Below, in pieces: positions 8,043 to 16,436 of a stretch of 64,000 bases of DNA (positions within the stretch are counted from its first letter, which is position 1; the number at the start of each line of letters is the position of its first letter). Location of the stretch: positions 389,822 through 453,821 of the forward strand of contig CAWHZY010000008.1 of NCBI GenBank assembly GCA_963833955.1. The letters are read 5' to 3'. This DNA is from Roseiarcus sp963833955 (lineage in GTDB: Bacteria > Pseudomonadota > Alphaproteobacteria > Rhizobiales > Beijerinckiaceae). The notes beneath the pieces were generated by a model. The model saw only the letters and a list, made by a program, of their open reading frames with translations. It had not been told where the DNA came from and did no database searches. Made by a program: the position numbers and the translations under genes.

Positions 8043-10191
8043 ATGAACGACGTGAAAGAACTCAATCGAGCGGCGCACGCGACGCCAGCCCGGGGTTCGC
8101 CGGACGCTGCCGCTCTCCTCAAAAGCTACGCCATCAGCGCGGCCCTGTTCTCCGGCGCGCCGGATGCTCTCTATGAGCGGCATCTGAAGTTCGACGATAT
8201 CGTTGAGCCCGAGACCGCCAATACGAGAGAGCGCTACAAGGCCGCCGCGCGTGCGGTGAGAGGCATTCTCTCGGACCGTTGGCTGCGCACCCATAAGACC
8301 TATGCGCGCGAGAACCCGAAGCGGATCTATCATATCTCGATCGAGTTTCTCATCGGCCGCTCGCTCGGCAACAATGTGATGAACCTCCTGCTCGATCCCA
8401 TCGTCGGACCGAGTTTCAAAGGCGACGGCCTCGAGTGGTGGGAGATCCTTCACGAGGAGCCCGACGCGGGCTTGGGCAATGGCGGCCTCGGGCGTCTGGC
8501 CGCCTGTTTCCTCAACTCCATGGCCACCATGGAACTTCCCGCGATGGGCTATGGCCTGCGGTATGAGCACGGCATCTTTCAGCAGAAGATTCGAAACGGC
8601 TGGCAGGAGGAGCGCCCGGACAATTGGCTTGCCTATCCAGATCCGTGGGAGATCGTGCGTCCGGCGGAAAGCGTTCCGGTGACGTTCGGCTGCTCGGTTG
8701 AACTGCGCGCAGGCCAGCTGCGTATGATTCCGAACCGCCCCTCGACGCTTATCGGCGTCCCCTATGATCGGCCGGTGGTCGGCTATGGCGGCAAGACGGT
8801 CAACACGTTGCGTTTGTGGAGCGCAACCGCCGCGCATGCGTTCTATTTCCAGCGATTCAGCGGCGGCGACTTCGTTGCCGCGATCGCCGAGGCGCTCAAC
8901 GCCGAGTCGCTCACCCGCGTTCTCTATCCGGACGACCATACGCTTCAGGGGCGCGAGCTTCGGCTCATGCAGGAATATTTCTTGGTCGCGTGTTCGCTGG
9001 CGGACGCCATCCGAAGGTTTCGGGAATCGAACACCGATTGGCGGCTTTTGCCGGAGAAAGCCGCGATCCAGCTCAACGACACGCATCCGACCCTCGCCGT
9101 GCCGGAACTCATGCGCATTTTGCTCGACGAAGGGCGCCTGGGCTGGGACGAAGCGTGGGATATTACACGCGCTACACTCGCTTACACCAATCACACTCTG
9201 CTTCCCGAGGCGCTGGAGCGTTGGCCGATCGACTGGATGCAACTCCTCATTCCGCGCCAACTCGAGATCATATTCGAGATCAACCGCCGACTGCTCGACG
9301 ACATCCACGGGCGTTACCCTGGCGACTTCGGGCGCGCTGCGGCGGTGAGCCTGGTCGAAGAGGGCCAGACCAAGCACATTCGCATGGCGAATTTGGCGAT
9401 CGTTGGGTCCCACAGCACTAACGGAGTGGCGGCGATCCACTCCGAACTTCCAGCGTCTGCGCGAGAATCCGGGTCTCGACGTCCCGCCGCGCACATTCTT
9501 CTTCGCCGGAAAGGCGGCGCCTGCCTATTATCTCGCGAAAGCCATCATCAAGTTCATCAACAACCTCGCTCAGACGATCGACGCTGATCCTGCGATGCGT
9601 GGCAAGCTCAAGGTTGTGTTCCTGCCGGAATACAACGTCACGCTGGCTGAGCGCTGCATCCCTGCCGCCGACGTTTCGAACCAGATTTCAACCGCCGGCT
9701 ACGAGGCGAGCGGCACCAGCAACATGAAGTTCATGATGAACGGCGCCCTGACCATCGGAACACGCGACGGCGCCACGATCGAGATGGCCGAGGAGGCGGG
9801 AGAGGAAAACTTCTTCTTGTTCGGTCTTACCGCCCAAGAAGTCGCCAACAGCCGCCCCTGGTACAGCCCCTATTGGCATTATGAAAATGAGCCGGAGACC
9901 CGGAAGGCGCTTGATCTGATCTTTTCCGATCACTTCAGCCCGAACGAGCCGGGAATCTTCGAGCCGTTACGTGGCGCGCTCCTGACTCACGGCGACCAGT
10001 TCATGCATCTGGCCGATCTGACCTCCTACCTTGAAGCCGATGGGAAGCTCTGCGACCTCCACCGCAAGCCGGACGAATGGACGCAGAAGGTCATTCTCAA
10101 CATCGCGGGTTCGGGTAAGTTCTCGAGCGACCGCACGATCGGGCAGTACGCGCAGGAGATCTGGGGCGTAAAACCCTGTCCGGTGAAATAG
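8043..10191 (+). pseudogene. glgP: Glycogen phosphorylase with large internal deletion and frame change
   Basis: GT35 alpha-glucan phosphorylase: the N-terminal part has EPDAGLGNGGLGRLAACFL and IQLNDTHPTLAVPELMRIL, and the C-terminal part has the PLP-lysine motif EASGTSNMKFMMNGALTIGT. At about 9450 the sequence jumps from HSEL directly to QRLRENPGLDV. In intact enzymes roughly 120-125 residues lie between (the NKTNGVTPRRWL and KRIHEYKRQ region, with active-site and phosphate-contacting residues). The two halves are also in different frames. About 716 codons remain of about 830. It should be inactive unless the gap is an assembly fault. Start ATG 8043 has GGGAGGG eight bases upstream. Confidence 0.85.
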
Positions 10192-10209
10192 CCCCCCCCT
10201 TGCGAAAAC

Positions 10210-10245
10210 CCGGCGCGCCGTCGAGGGTTGGCCGCAGCGCGCCGG
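10210..10245 (+). terminator. Hairpin downstream of glgP
   Basis: Perfect 9-bp inverted repeat CCGGCGCGC (10210-10218) and GCGCGCCGG (10237-10245) with an 18-base loop, 18 bp after the glgP stop. No T-run follows, so a Rho-independent role is only plausible. It also ends near the stop of the opposing gene and could serve both. Confidence 0.4.
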
Positions 10246-10256
10246 CTTGAGCCAAT

Positions 10257-10511
10257 TCAGCTCTTCGGGGCGGCGGGCGCGTGGTGGCGCCTCATGCGCA
10301 TATGTTCGGCCGAGGCCCTGGCTCTCTCGCGGCTCATGTTCCTTTGGCTACGCATATGCCGCGAATGCGAGCCCCTTGGCGTCGCGGGAGCCGCGGTATC
10401 GGCCTGAGCCACTTGTTCACCTTGAGCGGGCGCCGCGGACTGAGCCATCGCGGCCGGCGGCGAAAGGGCGACGAGCGCGCCGAAGGTCATCGCAGCGACG
10501 GTTCTCTTCAT
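10257..10511 (-). CDS. Small secreted protein of unknown function
   Basis: An 84-residue protein beginning MKRTVAAMTFGALVALSPP, a signal peptide with likely cleavage after AAMA, followed by an Ala/Gln-rich stretch and a basic, histidine- and methionine-rich tail (HSRHMRSQRN, HMRMRRHHAP). ATG 10511 has GGGGAGGAC five bases upstream, a strong ribosome site. The tail could bind metal or anionic polymer, but this is only a guess from composition. No family recognised. Confidence 0.6.
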   Translation of the reverse strand: MKRTVAAMTFGALVALSPPAAMAQSAAPAQGEQVAQADTAAPATPRGSHSRHMRSQRNMSRERARASAEHMRMRRHHAPAAPKS

Positions 10512-10617
10512 CGAAGTCCTCCCCAAAAGACTGGTTCGTCCCACCTGTCAAACACCCCAGTCTCCAGCGGCCGCCTGAATTGCCGATGAACGCGCCCGAC
10601 CGCGAAACCCGGCCAAA

Positions 10618-10861
10618 TAAACGTTCTTAAACGCGCTTAAATGTTAGCAAACGTTAGTAAAAGTGCTTTCATTTGCTAACGTTTATTTTTTCGAATCGGG
10701 ACTTTTCAATGGGTTACGGGCGATTCAAGCAACAATTCTTCCCCGAGTGACTGCCGCTGCCAGGACCGACCCATTTTCCTTTCCGACCTCCACTCGAGGA
10801 TAGCGCGGGTTTAAGCCCGCCCAGTCAAAAAATGTAGCACAGATTCTGATTTTACGCAAAC
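10618..10861 (-). repeat. Iteron element, copy B (reverse orientation)
   Basis: Same element as at 4148-4398, on the minus strand. On the + strand: four units TAAACGTTCT, TAAACGCGCT, TAAATGTTAG, CAAACGTTAG (10618-10657), spacer TAAAAGTG (10658-10665), then a degenerate unit CTTTCATTTG and CTAACGTTTA (10666-10685), total 68 bp. CAATGGGTT is at 10708-10716. The promoter-like block (GTGCTACAT in minus orientation) occupies 10832-10861. Between them lies an inverted repeat GCGGGTTTAAGCCCGC (10805-10820). Confidence 0.8.
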
Positions 10862-10922
10862 AAAAGTCCAGAAAAATTCAGGTCGAACCTTGCACGGGGC
10901 CGATGCCGAGCGGCCAATGTTC

Positions 10923-11375
10923 TCACTCCGGGGCGACGTCGCCGACCGTGGCTGCGGTCGGAAGGGTCCGCTGGGCGCATTGACCGACGCCGATCAAGAC
11001 GCCGTTGTGGAGCAGGGACGCGTACTCGCCCGAGATGGCCATCCCGGCGCGCGAAAGGTTCGAAACGACAAGCGCCCAGCCGGGGTTATTCCGGGGCAGC
11101 AAGGTCACGCCGCCGACTGGGTTCGCAGTCATGAGCCAGACCGGGCGGGAGCCGGCCTGGCTCACAACGGACTTGCCGTGTCCGAGGTACGACGTTTCGA
11201 CGAATGTCGATACCGGCGAGCCATCGACGCTCGTGGTATTGGGAGCGAATGACCAGGCGCTTCGGTTGCCGTCGGTTTCCGTGACCCGGCAAATCATGTC
11301 GACGCCGTAGTCATGCGCGTGCGCCGACCCCGCGAGGGCAAGCGCGAAGGCGGCGAGGGCGAGCGGTCTCAACAT
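10923..11375 (-). CDS. Secreted protein of unknown function
   Basis: A 150-residue protein with signal peptide MLRPLALAAFALALAGSAHA and a mature part starting HDYGVDMICRVTETDGN. The body is rich in small beta-strand-like segments (TTSVDGSPVSTFVETS, GWALVVSNLSRAGMAISGEY) and has two cysteines that could form a disulfide. ATG 11375 is preceded by GGAGG five bases away, so the longer ORF upstream is not used. Probably periplasmic; no family recognised. Confidence 0.65.
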   Translation of the reverse strand: MLRPLALAAFALALAGSAHAHDYGVDMICRVTETDGNRSAWSFAPNTTSVDGSPVSTFVETSYLGHGKSVVSQAGSRPVWLMTANPVGGVTLLPRNNPGWALVVSNLSRAGMAISGEYASLLHNGVLIGVGQCAQRTLPTAATVGDVAPE

Positions 11376-11404
11376 CTTAGCCTCCAGTCCAGTGGGTTCA
11401 AATA

Positions 11405-11417
11405 ACAATACTATTGT
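11405..11417 (-). promoter_or_regulatory. Short palindrome upstream of the secreted-protein gene
   Basis: ACAAT-ACT-ATTGT is a perfect inverted repeat 30 bp upstream of the ATG at 11375, in an AT-rich patch that contrasts with the surrounding DNA. It lies where a promoter or operator would be expected; no regulator can be named. Confidence 0.3.
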
Positions 11418-11864
11418 GTTTACAATGCCAGGATAAAACGCGCCGCCTCGAGGGCGAATGGCGCGTGATTGGCGGGGAAGCGCCATCAAATTGAGATTAG
11501 GGTGTCCGATTAATCTCAAAGGGCCGCCTGACGCGTTCAAACGGCTGCACGCTGTGCTGGCCTGAACGAGCGCCGCGAAACGCTGGTCGGACGCGTTGCG
11601 CAAGCGCGCGCGACGCGGCTTCGCGCCGTCTGCTTGCGCCCGATCAAGTCGCGGACGCAATCGATGTCAGGTCTGACAAATGAAGCCCCGCGCGGGGAGG
11701 GCCGACGCGGGGCTGACAGGCGCCTTTTGGCTGGGGGGCTGGGGTCGGCGCCCGTCATGACCTTAACGGCGCGCCCGACCTATCTGTTCCGCCGGCGAGA
11801 CGTGTTTGAGCGCGGCGATTCGGCTGCTCGCTCAACGATTGGTGAAAGCGCCGGCGACGGTCGT

Positions 11865-11981
11865 GAGCCTCGGACGTGTGCGATGCTGCTGCTCGGCTTC
11901 GCGGGCCTCGGCTTCGCGGCTCATCGCGCCTTCGGCGCCTCCACCTATGAGTTCGGCCGCCTGATTTCTCTCCGGGCTTGA
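11865..11981 (+). pseudogene. Remnant of a PEP-CTERM sorting signal
   Basis: The frame reads EPRTCAMLLLGFAGLGFAAH, closely matching the C-terminal PEP-CTERM anchor (PEP-S-TWAMMLLGFAGLGF, then basic residues). No start, signal peptide or believable body precedes it, and the residues upstream look random. It is best read as the surviving tail of a lost exosortase-processed protein. An intact protein with the same tail is at 57555-58202. Confidence 0.45.
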
Positions 11982-12079
11982 ATCCGGGGTCAGACGCAAA
12001 GAAAGGCAAGTCTCGACGTCGCGGCGGCGGACGCGTGTTGGCTTGTCCTCGTCGGGTATCCCGTGTCCTTCCTCAACAT

Positions 12080-12433
12080 ATGTGCCAGTTGCAAATCTAT
12101 CTCGCTACGTTACCTTCGATCGATAGCAAAATGACTGAGTGTTATGGTATGAAGTGGGCCGCTGGCGATGATTTGTCGAGATCAAGACGGAAAAATGGAG
12201 ACGTTTATCTCAGTAATTCAGACTTATTTGTAGATAGTGATAGAGTAGTTTCTGAGCTTTATTTCGTCAGAAGCAGGAAGCATTTGATCTCCACGACTGA
12301 TACGAGGCGATTTGCGGCCAAAGAAGTCACCGTTATCTATCTGTCTTTCACAAATCTTCGTATATCAATCACACTGCCTGGCGGCAGCGTGTCGTTAAAA
12401 GGCGGCACAAGCGGAACATACGGCCGCAAGTAG
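12080..12433 (+). CDS. Unidentified AT-rich reading frame
   Basis: A 117-residue frame from ATG 12080 (MCQLQIYLATLPSIDSKM); an in-frame TTG at 11978 would lengthen it. The segment is clearly poorer in GC than its neighbours and uses codons such as ATA, TTA and AGT that are rare around it, which suggests acquisition. No ribosome site is visible and no family is recognised. It may be a non-coding foreign fragment. Confidence 0.25.
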   Translation: MCQLQIYLATLPSIDSKMTECYGMKWAAGDDLSRSRRKNGDVYLSNSDLFVDSDRVVSELYFVRSRKHLISTTDTRRFAAKEVTVIYLSFTNLRISITLPGGSVSLKGGTSGTYGRK

Positions 12434-12511
12434 TCGCCGTCCCCTTTTACCGTGAGTTCGCAACGGGGCGGCTGTTAACCGCAACCCACGAGCGCGCGAA
12501 TGGCCGCCAGC

Positions 12512-13216
12512 TCAGGGGCGGGACGCCCAATCCTTGTAACGTTTGAGGTTCTCTTCGTTCGGCGGATAAAGGCCCGGCAGCTTCGCGCCATTCGAGACTT
12601 CATCCATGATCCAGGTCTCCATGCGCTCCTGCTCCGGCGCGACGCGAACCACGTCCTCGACGAGGGCGGCTGGAATCAGCACCGCGCCGTCGTCGTCAAC
12701 GACCACAAGATCGTCGGGATAGACGCTCACGTCGCCGCAACCGATTGGCTCCTGCCAATTGGCGAAGGTGAGGGCGGCGACCGAGGGAGGGGCGGCTGCG
12801 CCCTGGCACCAGACAGGGAGGCCGGTCTTGAGGACGCCCGCCATGTCGCGCACGACCCCGTCGGTGACAAGGCCCGCCACGCCGCGCTGCTTGATCCTCG
12901 CGCAGAGGATGTCCCCGAAGATGCCGGCGTCCGTGACGCCCATCGCGTCGGCGACCATGACGCAGCCGGGCGGCGCCTCCTCAATCGCTGCTCTTGTCGA
13001 CCGAGGGGAGGACCATGAAGCAGGCGTCGCGAGATCCTCACGCGCCGGAATGAAGCGCAACGTGAACGCGCGCCCGACAATGCGCGGCTGCCCGGGTCGA
13101 ATCGGCCGCGTTCCCCGCATCCAGACCCGGCGCAATCCATGCTTGAGCAGGACCGTCGTGATCGTTGCGGTCGAGACGGGTTTCAGAGCTTCGATGATGT
13201 CGCTGAGCTCACTCAT
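12512..13216 (-). CDS. RraA family protein (aldolase/RNase E regulator-like)
   Basis: A 234-residue member of the RraA/dimethylmenaquinone-methyltransferase-like fold. GVFGDI-type core GVTDAGIFGDILCARIKQRG, then GLVTDGVVRD and VYPDDLVVVDDDGAVLIPA are characteristic; in aldolase members the R-D pair and Gly-rich loop bind metal and 4-hydroxy-4-methyl-2-oxoglutarate-type acids. Whether this one acts on RNase E or as an aldolase cannot be told. It stands alone, divergent from the SRAP gene. Confidence 0.82.
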   Translation of the reverse strand: MSELSDIIEALKPVSTATITTVLLKHGLRRVWMRGTRPIRPGQPRIVGRAFTLRFIPAREDLATPASWSSPRSTRAAIEEAPPGCVMVADAMGVTDAGIFGDILCARIKQRGVAGLVTDGVVRDMAGVLKTGLPVWCQGAAAPPSVAALTFANWQEPIGCGDVSVYPDDLVVVDDDGAVLIPAALVEDVVRVAPEQERMETWIMDEVSNGAKLPGLYPPNEENLKRYKDWASRP

Positions 13217-13336
13217 ACTTCCTCCGGGACATGTTCAGGCACGGGGGGCGCCGGCGCCGAGCACGGTAGAATACAACTCACGCTTCGGCCAGTGTATGGG
13301 AGGCCAAACGCGAATCCTCCCCACGAGACTTCCGCA

Positions 13337-13927
13337 ATGTGCAACGCTTATCGCCTGGTGACGGACGCCGCCACGCTCTTTGAAGGCTTCTCCCAGACCC
13401 GAATCACGATCCGCTTTTCGGAGGGAACGCCCAACATCGAGGCGCGCGAGGACATCAAGATCACCGACTCGGCGCCGATCGTTCGCGCGGTCGACGGCGA
13501 GCCGGAGGGCGGCGACCTCGTCCAGCGACGCTGGAGCTGGCCGGGGCAGAACCGCAAGCCCGTCTACAATTTCCGCTCGGACGGCCGCGAATTCGCCTCA
13601 GGCCGCTGCCTCATTCCCGCCGACGGCTTCTACGAGTTCACCGATCCGGCGGACACAAAGAAGAAGCGGAAGGACAAGTGGCTGTTCACCAAGTCCGGCG
13701 AGCCGTGGTTTTGCGTCGCCGGAATCTGGCGGGCCGACGCCCAAGTCGGCGAGGCCTTCACGATGTTGACGATGCCGCCCGGCCCCGACATCGCGCCTTA
13801 CCACGACCGGCAGATCGCCATTCTCGATCATGGGGATTGGGCCGCCTGGCTCGATCACTCGATCTCGGCCAAGGCGGTCCTCAAGCCGCTGCCTGCAGGC
13901 AGCCTCGCCGTCGAACAGGTGGGTTAG
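13337..13927 (+). CDS. SOS response-associated peptidase family protein (SRAP/YedK)
   Basis: A 196-residue HMCES/YedK-like protein that shields abasic sites in single-stranded DNA by forming a thiazolidine crosslink through Cys2. MCNAYRL at the N-terminus supplies the catalytic cysteine after Met removal, which also fixes the start at ATG 13337. NFRSDGREFASGRCLIPADGF, the glutamate of GFYEFT and the histidine of APYHDRQ complete the active site. No LexA site was identified upstream. Confidence 0.93.
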   Translation: MCNAYRLVTDAATLFEGFSQTRITIRFSEGTPNIEAREDIKITDSAPIVRAVDGEPEGGDLVQRRWSWPGQNRKPVYNFRSDGREFASGRCLIPADGFYEFTDPADTKKKRKDKWLFTKSGEPWFCVAGIWRADAQVGEAFTMLTMPPGPDIAPYHDRQIAILDHGDWAAWLDHSISAKAVLKPLPAGSLAVEQVG

Positions 13928-14010
13928 AAGCGTCGGTCGCGCGCCTTGGCGTAGGCGCACATGAGCAAGAGAATGAGCCAACCGGCGGCGCCGGCAACTA
14001 CGATCGTCAC
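13924..14010 (-). CDS. Very small single-pass membrane protein
   Basis: A 28-codon frame starting GTG 14010 with AGAGGAAA six bases upstream. It translates as a hydrophobic stretch (IVVAGAAGWLILLLMCAY) followed by a basic tail (KARDRRF), the positive-inside pattern of a single membrane helix. Its TAA overlaps the stop of the convergent SRAP gene. Too short for usual gene callers; the ribosome site and amphipathic layout support it. Function unknown. Confidence 0.45.
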   Translation of the reverse strand: MTIVVAGAAGWLILLLMCAYAKARDRRF

Positions 14011-14067
14011 GTCAGTTTCCTCTTGAATTGGGTTGCGCGGTCGGCGTCGGGAGGCGGATCCGTTCCG

Positions 14068-14148
14068 TCACATCCGCTCGGCAATTTTGAAGACGAGCCA
14101 GCCCAAACCGGCGAAGCTCAAGCCCCAAAGAACCATGACCGCGATCAT
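14068..14148 (-). CDS. Second very small membrane protein
   Basis: A 26-codon frame from ATG 14148 reading MIAVMVLWGLSFAGLGWLVF and then KIAERM, again one hydrophobic helix with a short charged end. AGGG lies 8-9 bases upstream. It sits 57 bp before the similar small frame at 13924-14010 on the same strand, so the two may be cotranscribed and form a pair. Function unknown. Confidence 0.4.
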   Translation of the reverse strand: MIAVMVLWGLSFAGLGWLVFKIAERM

Positions 14149-14468
14149 CGCCTTGACCCTCGCTTTTTACAGGAAGATTACGACTTTACCGGACGAAAGC
14201 AAGTAACAAATTGTTAAAGGCAAATCGGCGGTGAAACCTCGTCCTCTTCCTGTCGAGGGCGTTCGTATACCCCTGTCTGGCGGAGCGCCGTGACGCCGCT
14301 CACACTTCGTTAACCATGGGGAAGCCAAGGAGCCTTGGGTGTTCGCGCGTCTCGGGAAGGGGTCGCGCTTCGCGCGCAACATCGAGCGCGCGGCCAAATA
14401 ATCCGCAGGAAGCTCCCGTCCTAACGGAAGATTAACCTTGAGGCCCTAATGCGTTGATACCCATGGGG

Positions 14469-14493
14469 TCCCATGCTATCCCACGCTGTCCCG
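14469..14493 (-). promoter_or_regulatory. MraZ operator (three 10-bp-spaced boxes)
   Basis: TCCCA at 14469, TCCCA at 14479 and TCCCG at 14489 repeat every 10 bp. On the minus strand they read as GGGA boxes, matching the TGGGN direct repeats with 5-bp gaps bound by MraZ in Escherichia coli. The site is about 80 bp upstream of mraZ, so autoregulation of the whole dcw operon is likely. Confidence 0.65.
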
Positions 14494-14575
14494 TCACTCG
14501 ACTGCGCCCCGGCGGCGCCTAACGTCGCAGCAGCGTGGCTGGGGCGGACTTGCTTGCGTGCCGAAGGGCTGTCTG

Positions 14576-15043
14576 GTGGATCGATTTCTTTCGAACTTCA
14601 CCCACCGCTTCGACGCCAAGGGGCGGATCTCGATCCCGGCCTCGTTCCGTCAGGTGCTGACGAAGGACGGGTTCGCCGGCGTCTACGCCTATCCCTCCCT
14701 GGACGCGCCGGCGCTCGACTGCGGCGGCAATGCGCTGATCGCGGAGATCAATTCGCTGCTCCAGACGATGCCCCCTTATTCACAGGCTCGGGACGCCTTC
14801 GCCACGGCGCTTCTGGGCATGAGCGAGGTGTTGCGCCTCGACGCGGAGGGCCGGGTGTTCTTCGAGGAGCGGCTCAAGACGGCGCTGGGGCTCGGCGCCG
14901 AGGCGGTGTTCGTCGGGCAGGGGCACAAGTTCCAGATCTGGGAGCCGACGCGCTTCCAGGCCCATCTCGATCAGGCGCGGGAGCGCGTCCGGCGCTTGCG
15001 GGCGGAGCGCGACGCGCTTGCGCCGCCCGGTGGGCCGGGATGA
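14576..15043 (+). CDS. mraZ: Transcriptional regulator MraZ
   Basis: First gene of the dcw cluster; an AbrB-like protein with two copies of the MraZ fold that binds repeats in its own promoter. RFLSNFTHRFDAKGRISIPA marks the first domain and LDAEGRVFF with QIWEP the second. I start it at GTG 14576 (VDRFLSNF), where relatives start and where AAGGG lies seven bases upstream; GTG 14558 is the longer option. About 155 residues. The stop overlaps the rsmH start (ATGA). Confidence 0.92.
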   Translation: MDRFLSNFTHRFDAKGRISIPASFRQVLTKDGFAGVYAYPSLDAPALDCGGNALIAEINSLLQTMPPYSQARDAFATALLGMSEVLRLDAEGRVFFEERLKTALGLGAEAVFVGQGHKFQIWEPTRFQAHLDQARERVRRLRAERDALAPPGGPG

Positions 15044-16047
15044 GCGCTGCGTCGGCGGCGCCCGGCCATGTTCCTGTCCTGCTTGCGGAAGCCATCGAGG
15101 CGCTCGAGCCTCGCGCGAATGGCGTCTATCTCGATGGCACGTTCGGCGGCGGGGGATATACGCGCGCGCTTCTCGATCGTGGCGCCCGCGTGATCGCGCT
15201 TGACCGCGATCCTGCCGCCATTCGCGCCGACGAAACTCTGAAAGCTTCGTCCGACGGTCGGTTGGAGCTCGTGGAGGCGCGCTTTGGCGAGCTCGACGAG
15301 GTCGCCAAGCGCCTCGGCGTAGACGGCGTGGCCGGGGTCGTGCTCGACATCGGGGTTTCGTCGATGCAGCTCGACGAAGCCGCGCGCGGCTTCTCGCTGC
15401 GCTTCGACGCGCCCCTCGACATGCGCATGGGGGGAGCCGGCCGTTCGGCCGCAGACATTCTGCGCCACGAGGACGAGGCGACGATCGCCGACATCCTGTT
15501 CCATTTCGGCGAGGAGCGCGCGGCGCGCCGAATTGCGCGCGCCATCGTCGCCGATCGCGAGACAAAGCCTTTCACCTCGACGCTGGAACTCGCCGGGATG
15601 ATCGCGCGGGTGGCGCCGGCGCGGCGGGGCGAGTTCACCCATCCCGCGACCCGCGCCTTCCAGGCCTTGCGCATCGCCGTCAACGACGAGCTCGGCGAGC
15701 TCGCGCGCGGACTTTTCGCCGCCGAGCGGCTGCTCAAGCCCGGCGGGCGGCTCGTGGTTGTGACGTTCCACTCGCTCGAGGATCGGATCGTCAAGCAGTT
15801 CTTCGCTAGCCGCTCGGGCCGCGGGCGAGCCGCCTCGCGCCGTTTACCCGGCGAACCGCTCGAGGCCGAGCCGACATTCGAGGTTCCGCGCGGCCAGCCA
15901 ATCGAAGCGGGGGATGCGGAGACGCACGCGAATCCGCGTTCGCGCTCGGCGAAATTGCGGTTTGGAATCCGCTTGAGCGCGCCGCCGATGGGACGGGACG
16001 AGGGCATTGAGGCGCTGGCTCGACTGCCGGCGCGAAGGGGGAGATAG
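15040..16047 (+). CDS. rsmH: 16S rRNA (cytosine-1402-N4)-methyltransferase
   Basis: RsmH (MraW) methylates N4 of C1402 in 16S rRNA using SAM. Typical features in the 335 residues: PVLLAEAIEAL at the start, SAM motif DGTFGGGGYTRALL, GVVLDIGVSSMQLDEAARGF, FHPATRAFQALRI-type EFTHPATRAFQALRI and FHSLEDRIVKQFF. The ATG overlaps the mraZ stop, so the two are translationally coupled, and ftsL begins five bases after the stop. Confidence 0.97.
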   Translation: MSAASAAPGHVPVLLAEAIEALEPRANGVYLDGTFGGGGYTRALLDRGARVIALDRDPAAIRADETLKASSDGRLELVEARFGELDEVAKRLGVDGVAGVVLDIGVSSMQLDEAARGFSLRFDAPLDMRMGGAGRSAADILRHEDEATIADILFHFGEERAARRIARAIVADRETKPFTSTLELAGMIARVAPARRGEFTHPATRAFQALRIAVNDELGELARGLFAAERLLKPGGRLVVVTFHSLEDRIVKQFFASRSGRGRAASRRLPGEPLEAEPTFEVPRGQPIEAGDAETHANPRSRSAKLRFGIRLSAPPMGRDEGIEALARLPARRGR

Positions 16048-16052
16048 GACCG

Positions 16053-16433
16053 ATGTGGCGTATTCTGCACGCGTTCGCCATTGCCGCGCTGATCGGGTCG
16101 GCGGCATACGTCTATGGCGTCAAGTACCGCACGATCTACGCCTCCGAGCAGCTCGTGAAGACGCGCCATCTCATCAACAGGGAGAAGGACGCGATCAATC
16201 TCCTGCGCGCCGAATATGCGCATCTCGCGCGGCCCGACCGCGTGCAGACGCTGGCCAATTCGAAGCTCGGCCTGCAGCCCCTTGCCTTGAGCCAGATCGC
16301 GACCGTCAACGAGTTGCCTGACGCCCAGCCCAAGACCAACTCGATCGGCCGCACGCTCGAATCGCTGGGTTTCACCGCCGACAATTCGACCCCGGCCGTC
16401 ACCGCCTCCGTCTCGACGCCCCCGGTCAGGTGA
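16053..16433 (+). CDS. ftsL: Cell division protein FtsL
   Basis: A 126-residue bitopic membrane protein of the divisome, partner of FtsB and FtsQ. One N-terminal membrane helix (LHAFAIAALIGSAAYVYG) is followed by a periplasmic coiled coil (SEQLVKTRHLINREKDAINLL) and a proline/threonine-rich tail. Sequence is poorly conserved across bacteria; position between rsmH and ftsI secures the call. Confidence 0.9.
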   Translation: MWRILHAFAIAALIGSAAYVYGVKYRTIYASEQLVKTRHLINREKDAINLLRAEYAHLARPDRVQTLANSKLGLQPLALSQIATVNELPDAQPKTNSIGRTLESLGFTADNSTPAVTASVSTPPVR

Positions 16434-16436
16434 GCC

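Noticed and set aside
8010..9494. Long antisense frame of 494 codons opposite glgP
   Set aside because: It mirrors the third-position GC bias of glgP and has no family features; similar shadows lie opposite most genes here.
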